DNA from: Mimachlamys varia
Lineage: Eukaryota > Mollusca > Bivalvia > Pectinida > Pectinidae
Direction: 5' to 3'
Assembly (NCBI GenBank): GCA_947623455.1
Contig: OX392533.1
Coordinates: 31,680,229 to 31,744,228, forward strand
DNA: 64,000 nt
Position numbers and translations under genes: made by a program
Notes under the pieces: model-generated
Database searches by the model: none
The model's input: the letters and a program-made list of their open reading frames with translations, nothing else
What the model was told of the DNA's origin: nothing
In this document: piece after piece, positions 45,010-59,200 of the stretch
Numbering within the stretch: the first letter of the stretch is position 1
Layout of the letters: every line of letters begins with the position of its first letter

Positions 45010-45940
45010 GTACGTGTATATATACGTACAGGGTGTCTCCTTTTGAACTGACCGTCAAACAGTGAGAATCAGCTACCATTTTTTATGTGATCTCATTCTA
45101 AGAAATATGTTAATGATGACGAAATTACTGAATGCTCATTGAGCAGTCTGTGTATAAGGAATCCCACACCTTAAAAAATTACTACATTTTATTACTAAAC
45201 TTTAGAGCTAACAACTTTAATATTTGAAGTTCAACACTACTGACAACTCCATAGATTCACAGATGCATACATGGCAAAGGCTTTAAAGGGCATTTTATGA
45301 GGAGTGTACTGGCATTTTAGCTCGCTACATGCGTCTGATTCGGACAACCGGGAATTAACATGTCAAACCAGTAAAATGGCGTTTGACCCAATATCAATCC
45401 GCCATCACATATCAAAATCTACCAAAAGTATACATTTTTGTAAAGTTAAATATCCATAGATTTCATTCAATGCAGAATATGTCGACAATTACATATTTAA
45501 ATTACTCAAAATCACTGTACTTCGTGATAGACTGATTTAGTTGTGTTAGTACTATAAGATATATAACGAAATTCTCTGACAGATTAGAATGTGTTTGGTT
45601 CAACAGCATAGATATAGCAATTCAACAATATCGATATCTTTAATGTCTAATTAATAAAAAATATACGAGAAAAACATCTACTGTTTATCAAAATTATTTC
45701 AATACAACCGCCAAGCTGACACAATCCCTCATAACATGGACAAGCTACAGAGTTAAATCTTTACAGTAATTTCGGTATTTTGATTTGGTACAAATAATCA
45801 GAACTTTCAAAACATGTTTGTTCCCATTAGATAAATATAAACATTTAATGTATACTTAAACTTCATAGGCTTATTTCAAAATCCTCTTGTGTGAATCAGA
45901 ACGTTTTGCTCACGTGTTCTAGAGAGATATAGAGGTTACA
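45010..45940. other. Noncoding stretch
   Basis: Nothing recognised. Confidence 0.5.
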
Positions 45941-45944
45941 CAAC

Positions 45945-46085
45945 GTGTGGTTGTTAAATAAGGAATTTATTTCACTCTCGTTAATTATCTTTTAAAAGTT
46001 ACAAAAGACACGAGCTTTAATTAAAATAATTAACGAGAGTGAAATACATTCCATATTCAATAACCACGAGTCGTGTGACCTGTTT
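45945..46085. repeat. Foldback repeat around TTTCACTCTCGTTAATTA
   Basis: AATTTATTTCACTCTCGTTA (from 45963) is the near complement of TAACGAGAGTGAAATACATT (46029-46048). The outer words GTGTGGTTGTTAAATA and TATTCAATAACCACG also pair. Related to 9456-9535. Confidence 0.8.
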
Positions 46086-46504
46086 CTACCACAACAGTAT
46101 TAAGTCGCAGTGGTAGTTTTGTTTTCAGTGAATAGCGGAATATTTGCGCGAAAACAAATCATTTCGTATATATTCCCGCCAAATGGTGACGACGTCAACA
46201 ATCGATGACGACGTCAACAATCAGCACGTTGCATTGAACCACGTGAGATCCTGTCAAAGTTCAACTTCTCAACCAATCAAAAGTCCGAAAGGTCATATTC
46301 CACTAGTGGTACATGTATTTAACATATATTTATCCAACAGTCAGCACGTTTATACAATAGTATGAGAATGGAATAACACAGGGTATTGTGGTAGAAATCA
46401 AAAGTAGAACTTGGTGTGAGAGTATATGGTTTATAGGAACATCAATATTTTAATCTGAAAACAAACACCTAACACAATTATCTTGGTGAAAAAGAGGATT
46501 TCCA

Positions 46505-46795
46505 ACAGTGTCTTCAGTAAAACCAAATATATTTCACGAGTGGGGCTAATATGTTGATATTTAAATATTAGCCACACGAGTGAAATACGTTTGGTATTAC
46601 TGAAGATACTGTTAGATATTCTGCTTATTACAGTACAGTAGCAGCTTTTAATATTCCCATACGTCTTTTGTAAGCAGCGTTCTGATTGGTCAAATCAGAT
46701 AAAGTGATATTTTTCATTAGTGAAAATATCACTTTTTAACAATGAATGAATAATTTTCAATTTTTCATTAGTAAAAATGTATTAAATAGAGTTAT
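46505..46795 (+). repeat. Palindrome-bearing dispersed repeat, copy 2
   Basis: ACAGTGTCTTCAGTAAAACC, TATTTCACGAGTGGGGCTAA and its complement TTAGCCACACGAGTGAAATA, then GATTGGTCAAATCAGA and CATTAGTAAAAATGTATTAAA. It has the same order as at 30271 and 60153. The 103-codon ORF beginning at 46746 starts inside it and is not supported. Confidence 0.8.
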
Positions 46796-46799
46796 CGTT

Positions 46800-48485
46800 A
46801 TCAATTTTACTAACAAATGGAGTGTCGTACATGATATTGCACCAATATTGTTTCAATTTCATTATGACCGAACGAAGGAAGTCATTAATTGTTGTAGATT
46901 GTATGTTGAAGACAGAAATAAAATAAAAAAACCCGTGTCCTACTTAACGTATTATCACTGGTTGAATATATCGCCTTGTTTACATGACAAGAAGTCTATA
47001 TTTAGTATTAATCTTATCGTGTCCTTTAGAGGTCGGTTTGTTGTCATGAGAACCTAGTTGTGTGCAATCGACCTTAACATGTTACGATTTTCTCACAATG
47101 TACAACCGTCCTATTTTCTACGCAGTAATGTCAGACTAGGACGACTTACCTACATACCCTCTTTAAGGAAACACCACCGACAAATCTTAAAGGGAAAGTT
47201 GTAAATTGTATTTCAAGATATAAAAACAAGTTATATACGCAACTAGCGGCAAACATATAACATTTTTTGATACTACCTATCTATACCTTAGCGAATGTCA
47301 ATATTGTCACCTAGATAAGCGGTCCGATCGGCATGATGAGGTTTCCATAGTTGGAACAACTTTTTCAACATTCAGCGTAAGAATTATTTTTGTTTTGTTT
47401 TATCTCTAAAGGAATAAGTTGAGTATATCTGTACTGAAAATAAACAAGAATGTTTTTTAACTAAAATGAAATTCCAACGTCCATCTAACTGGAATTTCTA
47501 AATGAACACTGGTAATGTTGTAGCTCTAGTTTTACAAAATTGTTACACAAAGTATTTCTTACACTAAACAAAGCTGGTTTGCCTAGACATGGAAAAAAAA
47601 CGATTGTGTTCAGATATAATGTTACTGCTCTTTTGAACTTCCTGGATAATCGCCTTTTCCCTCCTAAGTGTCCGATTTCAATTGAAGCATGACATTCCAG
47701 TTTATTTTATAAAAGTGTGCTATGTGGGGATTTCTCGCACGTTTACCCGGAAGTTTGACGCGAAGGTAATATTGAAGGATACATTATCTTATTTCATTTT
47801 TAAAGGAGAGGTCGGTAGATATGGCTGTAGTGTGCTAGTATATTGACATATTTACGTGTTTGTTCCTGAGAAATAATAGCCAATGGATGAATCTAGCTAT
47901 TAATCGACACAGCGCTCTTTAAGCATGTAAGTAATTATGTAGCTCTTCAGTGTAATAGCAACATTGTATATATTTTAAGTTTGTTTTATTATCAGTGTTT
48001 ACTTGTTAAAATCCATTATATTACTTCTTTTATGAAGCTAAACACGAAATTATCATGTTTTCTGATTAATAACCTGGGGGAAAAGTTCGTTGACATTATT
48101 TCAGATCTTTAAAAAACGTTAATGGATTAGATTGAACAGATCAAAATGAAATATAACGATTGATTGTCAATTTTCTACAACGTTATAACATGTTATTTTA
48201 AGCTAACCATACTTTTTCTTCCTGTGGGGTAGCTATTGTCATATCATTACGTTTTATTTCCGTCCCTGTGCAAGACAAAAACCTGTGTAGAAAGTCTTCC
48301 GTGTTTTAGATCCCTTTCACTCCCAGACTCAGGTATTTCCTTGCAAACTGAAAGTCATAATTGGACCTCATTAACTGTGTAGTGTAAGCAGATCAGAAAC
48401 GGGTACATATGCAAGGTCATTTTTGTCAACTCTATGACTTGTATACATGTTTGTATGTCGGGCTTTGTATGTAATTCTATTCATT
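46800..48485. other. Noncoding stretch
   Basis: No gene or repeat recognised. Confidence 0.5.
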
Positions 48486-48487
48486 GA

Positions 48488-48735
48488 GTCGTGTTAAGTC
48501 ACACTGGTCGTCTTAGGTCATACCGGTCGTCTTAGGTCAAACTGGTCGTCTTAGGTCATACCGGTCGCATTAGGTCATACCGGTCTCCATAGGTCATACC
48601 GGTCGTCTTAGGTCATACCGGTCGCCTTATGTCATACCGGTCGTCTTAGGTCATACCGGTCGTCTTAGGTCATACCGGTCGTGTTAGGTTATACCGGTCG
48701 TCTTAGGTCACACTGGTCGTCTTACGTCACACTGA
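48488..48735. repeat. 19-bp minisatellite
   Basis: About thirteen units of GGTCATACCGGTCGTCTTA, with variants CACTGGTCG and CGCATTA. Note the palindromic ACCGGT in most units. Confidence 0.95.
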
Positions 48736-48739
48736 CTTT

Positions 48740-50280
48740 TTACTCAATCATACCTCTGAGTTTGTTTTGTACACGAACAGGATTTGAAAACTGGATGTGT
48801 GAGCTTTCCAAAATGTCTGTTCCCTTTGTCAAGCAAAGAGTACGATAGCAGAGTGTCGGTGTTCGAGACCGCTGAAATCAGCTCACTACCCACAACAGGA
48901 CGAGTTCGAGAAGTCAGCTGTCAAATATGTAGCGCTTCATTTTGTCCAAATATACTATAATACTACAGGTAGACAGAGGGACGGGTAAGATGTTTTCCCC
49001 TTCTGCCCCTTCTTGGATGTTAAAAACGGGATCATAAAGATGACTCAACTTGTGTCCCCCTCGTCTCTGTTCATTGATTCCCCTTCATTCCTAATCCATA
49101 TGGATTCTTTAATTTTTCTCAATTTCCAACTTCCCTCCCTTTCCAACACTTTGGAGTTGTTCCAGTCTATGATAAGATGCGAAATTGTATTCTTAACTAC
49201 AATCCGATGGGAAAGAGAGATTATTGCTCCGAACAGTACTGTAATAATTATGATTTAGATAAAACACAAGGATGACTAAACATAATAATTAAACAAAGAT
49301 ATTCATGTTACTGTAGTTGCAAGGTGTGTGTGACCTCCACTCAGCTTATTGTACATACAATTACACGTAACTGCTTAAATAAACAAAACTGCAAACACGT
49401 TATCAATTTGGGATCGTCAATTAAAATATCACATATTTTGATTAACACTTGATATGATTTATTTCCATTTTTAGCAGGATCGTGATACATTAATCGATTA
49501 TTAGGGCCACTTGTTCAGCAGGAAGTTTACACTATTGATCATTATCACACCACATACTGGAAAAAATCTATATATCGCGATTTAAGAATGCTTCTTAATT
49601 AGTTTCACATCTAATTCCCAGTGTTTGATAAATTTTAAGATGTATTATTCTAGATGATTTACAAATCCAAATGACAATTACACTCTAGGACAATACATAA
49701 AACATTCGGCAATCATACCTTGCATAATTGTCTGCATACAATTTCTTAAAATTATACACTTGCTTTTAATAAAACTGCAAAAATACCATCAAGTCAACAA
49801 AACCGTATACAGCCAATGCTTCCTCACCTTAATTTCACATCCGTTTCATGCGAATTTGGCGTGAATTTTTACGTGAAATTTAAACGAAAAATAATTGAAT
49901 GTTAAATTCAAATAATAAATAAATCGATATTTATCTGAAATTCAACTGATATTCATATGGAAACCATATAATGGATTAAGCATTTAAAAGAATTAACTAA
50001 GATAAAAGGTCACATTTTTTTCTTGTGAAATTCACGTGAGTAATTCAGACTCGCATGTGGGAAGATTGGTTGATTAAACAAACAATATATTTACACCTCT
50101 TCTTTCTTGTGCTTAGTAAACTCTGACTGCGAATATATTAGCGTATACGCAATGAAACGCACACCATAGAATATGTTCGTTGCCAACTACGGGCATACTA
50201 CCGTATACGCAGTCAAAATGAATTACACTCGTTATATATATTAGTTCAAAGAAGACGTTTTGAAAAAAAAACCAATTAAT
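48740..50280. other. 5' flank of the tandem pseudokinase gene
   Basis: Noncoding. The promoter and a likely 5' untranslated exon should be here, but none could be pinned down. The 81-codon ORF at 49013 shows nothing familiar. Confidence 0.45.
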
Positions 50281-50305
50281 CATTGTTGTTATCATTTACA
50301 GCAAT

Positions 50306-51050
50306 ATGGCCACTTCTCCACGAACATCCTCTGACTCTGGGACGTGTCACAGCGGTATGGTGTATGGAGTCCGTGTCTTGTGTTGTCCGAAGACGCTTTG
50401 CTGGACGGACATGAATTGTGATGTCATTACTGCACTAAAGAATGGTGGAATGCAGCCAAGCATCGTCAAATCATCAAAGGATGTGACCCGCATGACGTCA
50501 CAAATGACCTTTAATATCCCCACCGTAGTAGTTTTGTGTGACCACAATAAAAACATATTGGAGAAAGCCTGCGATGGATTAGCACAGGAAATCGCGAGCA
50601 ATCTAGTTTTTGTTGCCTCTTGTCCGGACACAAACGAAATGTTCAGAGGTTTTGCAATTATGGGTTTAAGGAACAATGGGGATTTACAACAACTTGTGAA
50701 TATTATGCGGTCGAAGGCAATGCATCGACAAACACTTTCCTATATTAACAATAACTTGAATGAATCAAAACCGCGCAGCTTGTCCGAATACAGTGATACG
50801 GTATCCTCACACAAGTCTTTGCTAAGGCCACACTCGGATAGCTCTTTCACAGAAGATGTCCGCAAAAGACCAGCACAATTTCGTTCATTTGATTCAGCTA
50901 ATTCAGTCCAGCGCACAACATTGTACAAAAAGACGTCCGATCGAACAAAAAGTGATGTTTTCGGGGATATCTTTGTAAATACAAAAAGCGGATGTCCTGA
51001 GGAAGGACTTCGAGGAGTCTTTGTGCGACAGAGGACTTACACCGGAAAAG
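50306..51050 (+). CDS. Tandem pseudokinase exon 1 (N-terminal alpha/beta region)
   Basis: Encodes residues 1-248 plus one base. A splice-acceptor-like TTATCATTTACAG lies just five bases before the ATG, so a 5' untranslated exon probably exists upstream. VYGVRVLCCP, TVVVLCD and NLVFVAS look like beta strands, alternating with helices such as NILEKACDGLAQEIA. The tail (SLSEYSDTVSSHKSLLRPHS) is Ser-rich. Donor AAAAG|GTAGGC. Its length (745 nt) is unusual for this gene. Confidence 0.85.
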
Positions 51051-53227
51051 GTAGGCGTTTACATTCAAGTTTTAGCCAAATGTTGACTAATCAAGTATGT
51101 TTAATAAATATACATTATTCTAATTATGATTTTACTATGAATTATCTGCGGTCATAAAAATAGCAGATATGTAAAATCAAAAATTGTTTTATAGGTACCT
51201 TGTGCGTTTTGCTTACTCTCACACGATTAGTATCGTTTTTTGACAGTTATGTTTTCGTTTGTGATAATCTGTTGAATTAATAAGCTCCATATGTTCTGAC
51301 GCAATGTCATATCTACTCTGTTTATCTTTCTGAGAATACGAACATCATTTTTCACATATACAGTAGATGCCCCCTTTCTTTGAAGTTTAAGTGATCACGT
51401 TTTTCGGCCGCAGTTAAAATTTTCAATTTTTTTTTCTATGCATTTTTCAGGTTTTAAATATCAATAATAGAACTGGTTTTGTTTCTTGTTGTCGTTTATG
51501 TAACATGTACTATGCAGTACGTCTTACGAATTTTAAACTTTGTAAATGGAATTATGTCATCGTTTTATAAACTAAATCGAAGAAACTTTAAATACATCCG
51601 CTTGTAGGACGCCAAGTTCCCGAACAAACATACAAAACACTAGGCTACAAAACAGCATCTATTTTAAACGTTTGCTCTCTTTTATTGTGTACATGATAAC
51701 TGAATGATATCTTTGAATCACTCTTAGGATGGTCACATCTGTCTATCCAATATTTGCAAATCCTGATTCTTCCAGTTGTTTCATCTGGCCACATGTGTAG
51801 ACTTAAATTTTTATTCAATTTTTTAACATTTTTTTTTTGGACTTGTTACATGTACCTCATCTCAAAACAGTTTCAATTCATCATTCGTTTATTTACTCAT
51901 ACAACTATTTATCTATAAGGCCAGAAAGTTTGGTAGGTCGATAATTCCCAATCACAAACTATCTCAGTTATTAATGATTCTATCCAAATTTATAATAAGT
52001 ACAAATATTAATATATATTAATTTATTTAAGTTTCTATTTTGAATACATTACACTTTTAAGGTTTAAATGTGTAGAAGCCAGTGAGTTGGGAAGGTAGTG
52101 GATTCTCAATCACCTGCTTTCTGTGCTATACTATTGTACAATATTAATTCATAATTTTTTTAAAGATTCATGATAAAACTTAATTAATGCCTTTTATTTT
52201 TGTATCTGATTCAACCTCATTACTGTATATTGAATTTATAAATTCTACCATGAAATGATGTTTGTTGTGATATACTTTATGTACCCACGCACGCATTGAA
52301 GATGATAAATCTTAAATCATGAATTTCCAGACAGTTCGTATTTTCATTTTTTTTTTAATTTTAATATAAGATTTATTACTATTGATTTATCCTTGCATTT
52401 ATATTCTGGTTGATAATATTTTAATGAAATTATCTGAACATTTAAAAACTGTACTTACGTAATCCATGAACGTCCTTTGTTCCCTTTTCAAATGACATAG
52501 AAATATGAATGGCTCCTTGACCCCTCCAATCCACCAAAAAAGCCTCACGTTTTATCAAAATAATTTGTATTGCAAAAGTAGAAAAATAATACATTTAGTA
52601 ATATTTGTCACACTTTTTGATTTATTATTGTTTCTCTTTTCAGTTAAATTGAACGTACTTGAACACTCTCAGTATGATAATAATTCGAGATTCTTATATA
52701 CTGCTTCATCAAGAGCTTAAAGGCCGTCTCATAGCGATTCACAAATCATTATCCGTGGTTTTAAAGCTTTAGCAGGCAGCCAATATCGTTCTCAACTCCC
52801 TGGGGAGCGCACTACCGGTGCTGCTATCCCGGCACTCATATCAAGCATTCTACAATTTCTAGCACCACCCAACCACATACTCATTTACAGCTGAGTAGAC
52901 TGGAACAAGCAGTGTAAAGTATCTTGCTCAAGGATACAACACAAGTGCCGTGACCAGGACTCGAACTCGCAACCCTTCGATCAGGAGCCCAGCGTCCTGC
53001 CACTAGACCACCGTGCCTCTAATTGTATTATATGTATTATACATTTGTAGGTCATTGATATAATTGTTTTCTACATTATTTGACATTTACGCGACAGGCG
53101 ATGTGATTGGCATTACACTCGGTTGATGTATTCGTTTATTTTGTATTTCGTTTATTCATTTAGAAGGATGTTTCCCTTTATTCCTTTTAGCTTATTCAGG
53201 TTTCATACCTTCCACGGGGACATCTGT

Positions 53228-53274
<47 letters not shown>

Positions 53275-56200
53275 CACACAAACACTTGCTGCACCTTTTA
53301 AATTTAGTAATAGATACAGTATGCCGACAAAAATAAATTAAACTGCATCATATAGCTTTCCCGTCCTTCTGCAACCCATCATTGATGCTAGGGGCCAAAG
53401 GTGGGAAACCAAAATTACTAAACTAATGCAGAAACAGAAGGGTCAGGTGCGTAAAATCCTATTAATTTATAATTCTTTAGGTAAAATGAAACCACCTATA
53501 TGTAGTTCTGCATAATTTCAAAAATTGTGTACTACGAAAGTGTGTATATTATGAACAGTGCCACTACTCAAATGAGATAACTGAGGAGCTATGGAGGTCC
53601 CAGCAAACCTAGGAGACTAAAATTTCCAGAGTCTACCATCTGCTATCCTGAAAGATTACGAAACACACACACGCATGCTGGATCTTTTAAATTTAGTAAT
53701 AGACACACTATGCCGGCAAAAAAAATAAACTGCATCATACAGCTATTTTGTCCTTCTGGGACTCTTCAGTGATGCTAGGGACCAAACCTCGCTCACAATG
53801 GATATTTCGTCAATACAACGAAACATTTTGCTGAACACATTAATTTTGGTAACACGATTTCACACGTGTTTCTTTCCGGGAAGAATAAATCAAACTTTTT
53901 ATTTTTAAAATGTACCTGTCAGGTAATTGTTCGAATAAGGCATATTTTTGTGTTTTCTGATTTTTTTGTCTAATTCTATTTCATTTGTTTTCAAATACGG
54001 CATTGATTTGTAAATTAAAAAAATAAACGGTATACTATTAATGTATATGTGTGAATGAGAACACCACATATATTATGACCACAGTCTTGGATATTATCTT
54101 CTAAAATAAAAGAGAAAGAAGTATATGTTTCTATTTGTGTTGTAGATTACAATGGTGAGACGTTTGATACATTTCTGGAGCAGTTTTTATCATCAGACGA
54201 AACAGACGTTCAGGACCAAACCAGAATCATCGGCACCTGGTGGATTCCCCAATACAAGGAGAAAAACGAATTCATGCCTCTGATTCAATTAATGAAGGGA
54301 GACGACTCCAGGCTACAAAAGCGACTTGCAGAAGTTGCTTTTGAGATCCAGCTCAACACAAAGGAAAGGTCGTGTAACATTGAACATCTTCTTTCTGCGA
54401 TGCACGCGTTTGTCGATATTTGTCAAAGAAATTACTCCGAAACTGAAATGGTAGAGAAGTTTACACCACTTTTTCTGAATACCGTCTCTCTTCTGCTGTC
54501 ATGTATGGTGATGAAAGAATCCGATAGCGAGATGATTCTGTATGTGCTATCTCACTGCAACCAGGAGCTTACCACTACATCAGGTATCAGAAACAAGGGA
54601 CATATTGCAGCAAACAGCATGTACCCTATTACGGAGATTCTGACTTGTATGGTCCACCAGCTCCGCAGCAACTCCAAGCTGCAAAAGTCGAAGTACAAGG
54701 AGGCAGTTGTCAACAAAAAACTGCACAAACATATTTCCAAAATGTCCTTCCTCGAGATGTACTCGCTGTTTTTCGATATTCTGCAACGGGTGAGTTCATC
54801 ATTCGACCTGATCTGTATAACATCCTTGATGTTTGTTACTAAAAGAAATCAGAGAGAACAAATCCATAAACTTAAAATCGATTAATCTAGGAGCAGTTTG
54901 TGAACAAAGAAAAGATTTACATGGATACCCTTGCAAAAGTACAAGATAATAAGGTCAGGTGTTCCGGAACAGAAAGCGTCTTCTGCTTCATCGATGACAC
55001 CAACCGCATAAATCTTCAGTACATGTATATCTCAATATATGTAATATGTAGTCACTATACTCAAGTCGGTAATTTTCAGTACTCCCATTTAGCATGTTAA
55101 AGTGTTTACAAACCCCAATTCATTCCCAGTTAATACGTCGCATATTACCAAAACTGAATGTATGGATTTTATAAAAAATAATAAACATTTTTTCTGATTT
55201 TTTCGCTCTCAAGCTGAAGCAGAAGTATATTACCGAAGACGTGGATACACTGAAATACATGGTCCATTGTCTCCTTGACAAACACCATAAGCAAACAAAG
55301 ACCGAGCCACTGACTTATGCCATCTTAATGTGTGTTACGCAGGGAATCGTGACCGTCATAAAGGATGCATTTGCACGTAAGTCTCGAATTGTTTGGCTTA
55401 TATATGACTACATGATCTATTGTCCCGTTGGTTTTTATGCATTTTATTGATAGCGATCGCCTTTAAGATTTAATTATTTTAGAATGTGTACAATCTAGAC
55501 TTAACTATACACATAAAGAAGAAAAGGGTCGTGAAAAAACGTAAATGGAGATAGTATATTATTGTACGTAGTGAACGAGTGCAGCAATTATGATCATAAT
55601 CAATACATTTGTTTTCTTTGTTTCTATACAGGAAATGAAGAAGGCATAAGCGAGGAGTTAGACATCATGAAACTTCTTGATGTGATGGCTTTGTATTTTG
55701 ACAACCGGAAATTCGGACAGGTGATGCGAACGCACCTATTGTGGGAAGTCGAGTGTTTGTTGTTCCTCAAAGACCAAACTCTTGTTAACGAAGTGTGGTA
55801 TTGGCATAACATAAACGGCATGCAGTCCCAACAGCTACAGAACAAGACGCTAGATCACATGGAGCAGCTGCTTCAGCCGTTAAATTTTCGGATTCTCCGA
55901 GCTGACTATGTTCCAAGTATTGCTTTCTCTCCTGCCTGGTGCACGCTGCACGGGACTGCCACTGGGCCTCGAGATGTCACGCTTCATTGTCTCCTGCCGA
56001 GTATGCAATGCCTTCTGGGTGGCTCTATGTCTGATTATAAGATTAAAGCAGACAAGGCAGATACAAAATCTGAAATCAACACTCTTGAAATTCTCCGGAT
56101 TATTCAGGCTGAGGGCAATCACCAAGGTATCTTGTCGCTGCACGCATACCAATGTAGGCCCCTACCTTTATTCTTTGTTGTAGATAGATACAAAGGGGCG

Positions 56201-59200
56201 GATTTGTTTTCCTACCTTCACCAGCGTCGTAAGGATAACAACTGGATAAACTTGACTGTTCTCGCAAACATTGCATATGATATCCTCAGCGCGGTGAACT
56301 TCCTTCACTCGAAGAAGGTGATCCATAGAAACCTCACCGCGTCTAGCTTTGCACTGGACCATAACAAAAAGATAGTCCTGACAGACTTCAGCATTGCGAA
56401 ACATGTGGACGCATCTGAAATATCTGTACAGGGTAAGTAGATGACTTAAGTCAAATTCATTCTCCGTAATATCTATAATTATTGTAGATAATTGAAATGT
56501 GTTGATTAAGAATTCTGAACAAATGTCGAAATTCTATGTTCAGACCTGGAGGGAACGGACGTTCCTACACGCTGGACGGCCCCGGAGTCCTTGCTCGAAG
56601 GAAGGTTTGATGTACGGACAGATACATGGATGATTGGACAAGTCTTGTATGAGATTTACACACACGGATGTCAGCCGTTCGTCGAGCTTTACACAATTTC
56701 CACAGAAAAGGTTATGGAGTGGGTAAGGTGACAATATTTATATTATATCGAAAGTTAGCTTGAACAATTGAAATGAACTTCCCACTCAAGTACTTTTTTA
56801 AATTAAATTATTGCAAAACGTGAATAAATGTAAAAATGAACTATCCCATAACGACACCAAATGAATAATTCAAAACAATTACAATACAAACATATCAAAT
56901 AGAATATCGATGTCTCTTCTGGAAGGATATCACTTTAAAAATGTCAATGAAATAACATACAATTTAAATCCATCATTAAAAGATATTTTTGAACATGTAT
57001 TTACGTGCCACAACGTTTGATGTTCAACATTGCCACATTTTGATACGCAGGTCGTGTTCCAAAAACTGATGCCAAAACAATGGCCTTGCATTCCACGGAA
57101 AGTGCATGACGTGATACTAAAATGTGTGCATACGGAAGCTGACGAGCGAGTTGATCTGTTGTCTGCAAGGGACGTGTTTCTGACATACAGACACTCCCCT
57201 GCTAATGCACGTGAGTGTTTATATCATGTTTCATATAAAATATCACATCATCATTGTGTAAGAACATTGAAAATTACGCTGTATACTACAGTGTTGAATT
57301 CTTCGGCATGGATTAATGTTCAGGTTAATTAAAATGCATTATCAAATAGAAAAGTATGATGGGTTATCTGATAATAAAAGTACTGTATTGATACAAAAAT
57401 GTGTAAAACGTCTATAAAAAAGCATGCGCATGTTATAGATGATAAATCATTTATTCATTCTTGTTATGTCAGGTCAATAGTAGATGTCATGTATATGTCC
57501 AAACGACATACATGCGCAAATACTTAACGTCACGTTTATGCAATCGTCGATCACAAAATGGTATAATGCAAGTCATACAAAAGTTTCAATGCAGACTGTT
57601 CGATCTTGAAGCAAATAAACAAATAAAACTGACACTGTTGTTTGACAGAGCCCCGTTTACCAGTAAGCCGTGCCTGTGACGAGGACAGACTGTACCCTGA
57701 GCTCCCCTCCAATCACAGTCAGACCATGGCTATAGAACGGGTAAGCTCGGCATATAACCGTACCTATACAACGGAAGGTGTACATGACGTGTACAGTGCC
57801 TTGGAACATTAATGAAATGTATATCGGCGAAAGTGTATCGCTACAATATATGTCGGCAATTAAACACACCAAGCATACCTGTGCAATACAGCTTCCTTTC
57901 TGATCAACATGCGTTTGCCAATGTGTTTTCCTCCTTGCCTTCTCATGTCGAGTTGACTGAAATACTACGCAGAAGGCAAAACTGTTGAACAAAATATAGA
58001 TCTACCAATAACCGCTATACGACCTGTCCTATACGTAGAAGCTTAATATATAAACCTATTAAATGTAGTTATCACTGTTATGTACAATTGGTTTGTGTAT
58101 TTCATAAAAAAATGCTATCCAAAGACTAATGTAGGTTTTTTTTAACTTCATGTTGTCAGGGAATACCTCGGCTTTTTCTTGACCTCCGGAAAGGCAAGTC
58201 AGGTAAGAAAATATCGTAATTTATATAATATACGTTAAGGGTCATATATAAAGAATATCTATATATATTTATAAGCTTATTAATCATTATTGCGTGCAAA
58301 TTTAATAAAGGTTATTTTATCAATTATTAGTATGTATCATGGCTAACCATAAACCTTACTTTTGACATGTAATTTGCTAAAGGTGTTTGTTAATTCTAGC
58401 AGAACCTGCGAAAAAAATATGTTCAAGGGCGGAACAATTCGCTCATGAAGATCTTACATTTTGCACACATAACAACAATGTTGTTATACTTTCATGATTA
58501 AGCAGCCCACATGATGATTAATCATAATTAAGCATACTATAAAGGTTCATATTACATACTTTATATATCATGTTTAACAAGATATTGCTATCACGTGTAG
58601 TATAATATACGTTTCAGAGTTTTGTCGTTATACCAAAAAGTATTTATAATTAACAGGACCTCGAAGTTCATATATGTACATGAATGCACGCCGTCTACAG
58701 CGTCTAGTCAGCGTAAACCTCGAGGCTTCCCAACAGGATCTTTTGGCTCCAGATCAGCCCAGGTATTCAACCAAGGTGAGAATCATAAATGACTTAAGCT
58801 GTATTTCTGTTGCTAATTTAAATATATGTGTCTTGTGTTTACTGCTTAAATATTAATTCCCAGATCCGTCAATGCGCAATATGTTTCTACATACCTATCA
58901 CTTAAATGAAGTGACAGCTTTTTCTTATACACAGAAAGCCTTCAAGACGCTCTTGTAATATTTCAAAACGTAATTTCCTTTTCTTACAGGACTGCTTCAT
59001 TGAAGTGACAGAACCCGTCACTCAGGCCTTCGTGGAGAACGTATACCCTCTACTGACGGGTCACGTGATGAAATGGTTTCATATCAGACACTGGCCAATC
59101 ATTGTACAGGACCATGCAAGCACCGGAGCTTTAGACTTCAACTGTTCTCTGGTAGGAATCATACCTCAAAATAGTTTGTCAGATCGTTTATTTCATTGAC

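Noticed and set aside
46746..47057. 103-codon ORF as a gene
   Set aside because: Starts inside a dispersed repeat and has no recognisable content or splice context.
54900..55100. 66-codon ORF on the + strand after pseudokinase exon 2
   Set aside because: Reads the complement of the retroelement tail present in other orientations elsewhere in the window.
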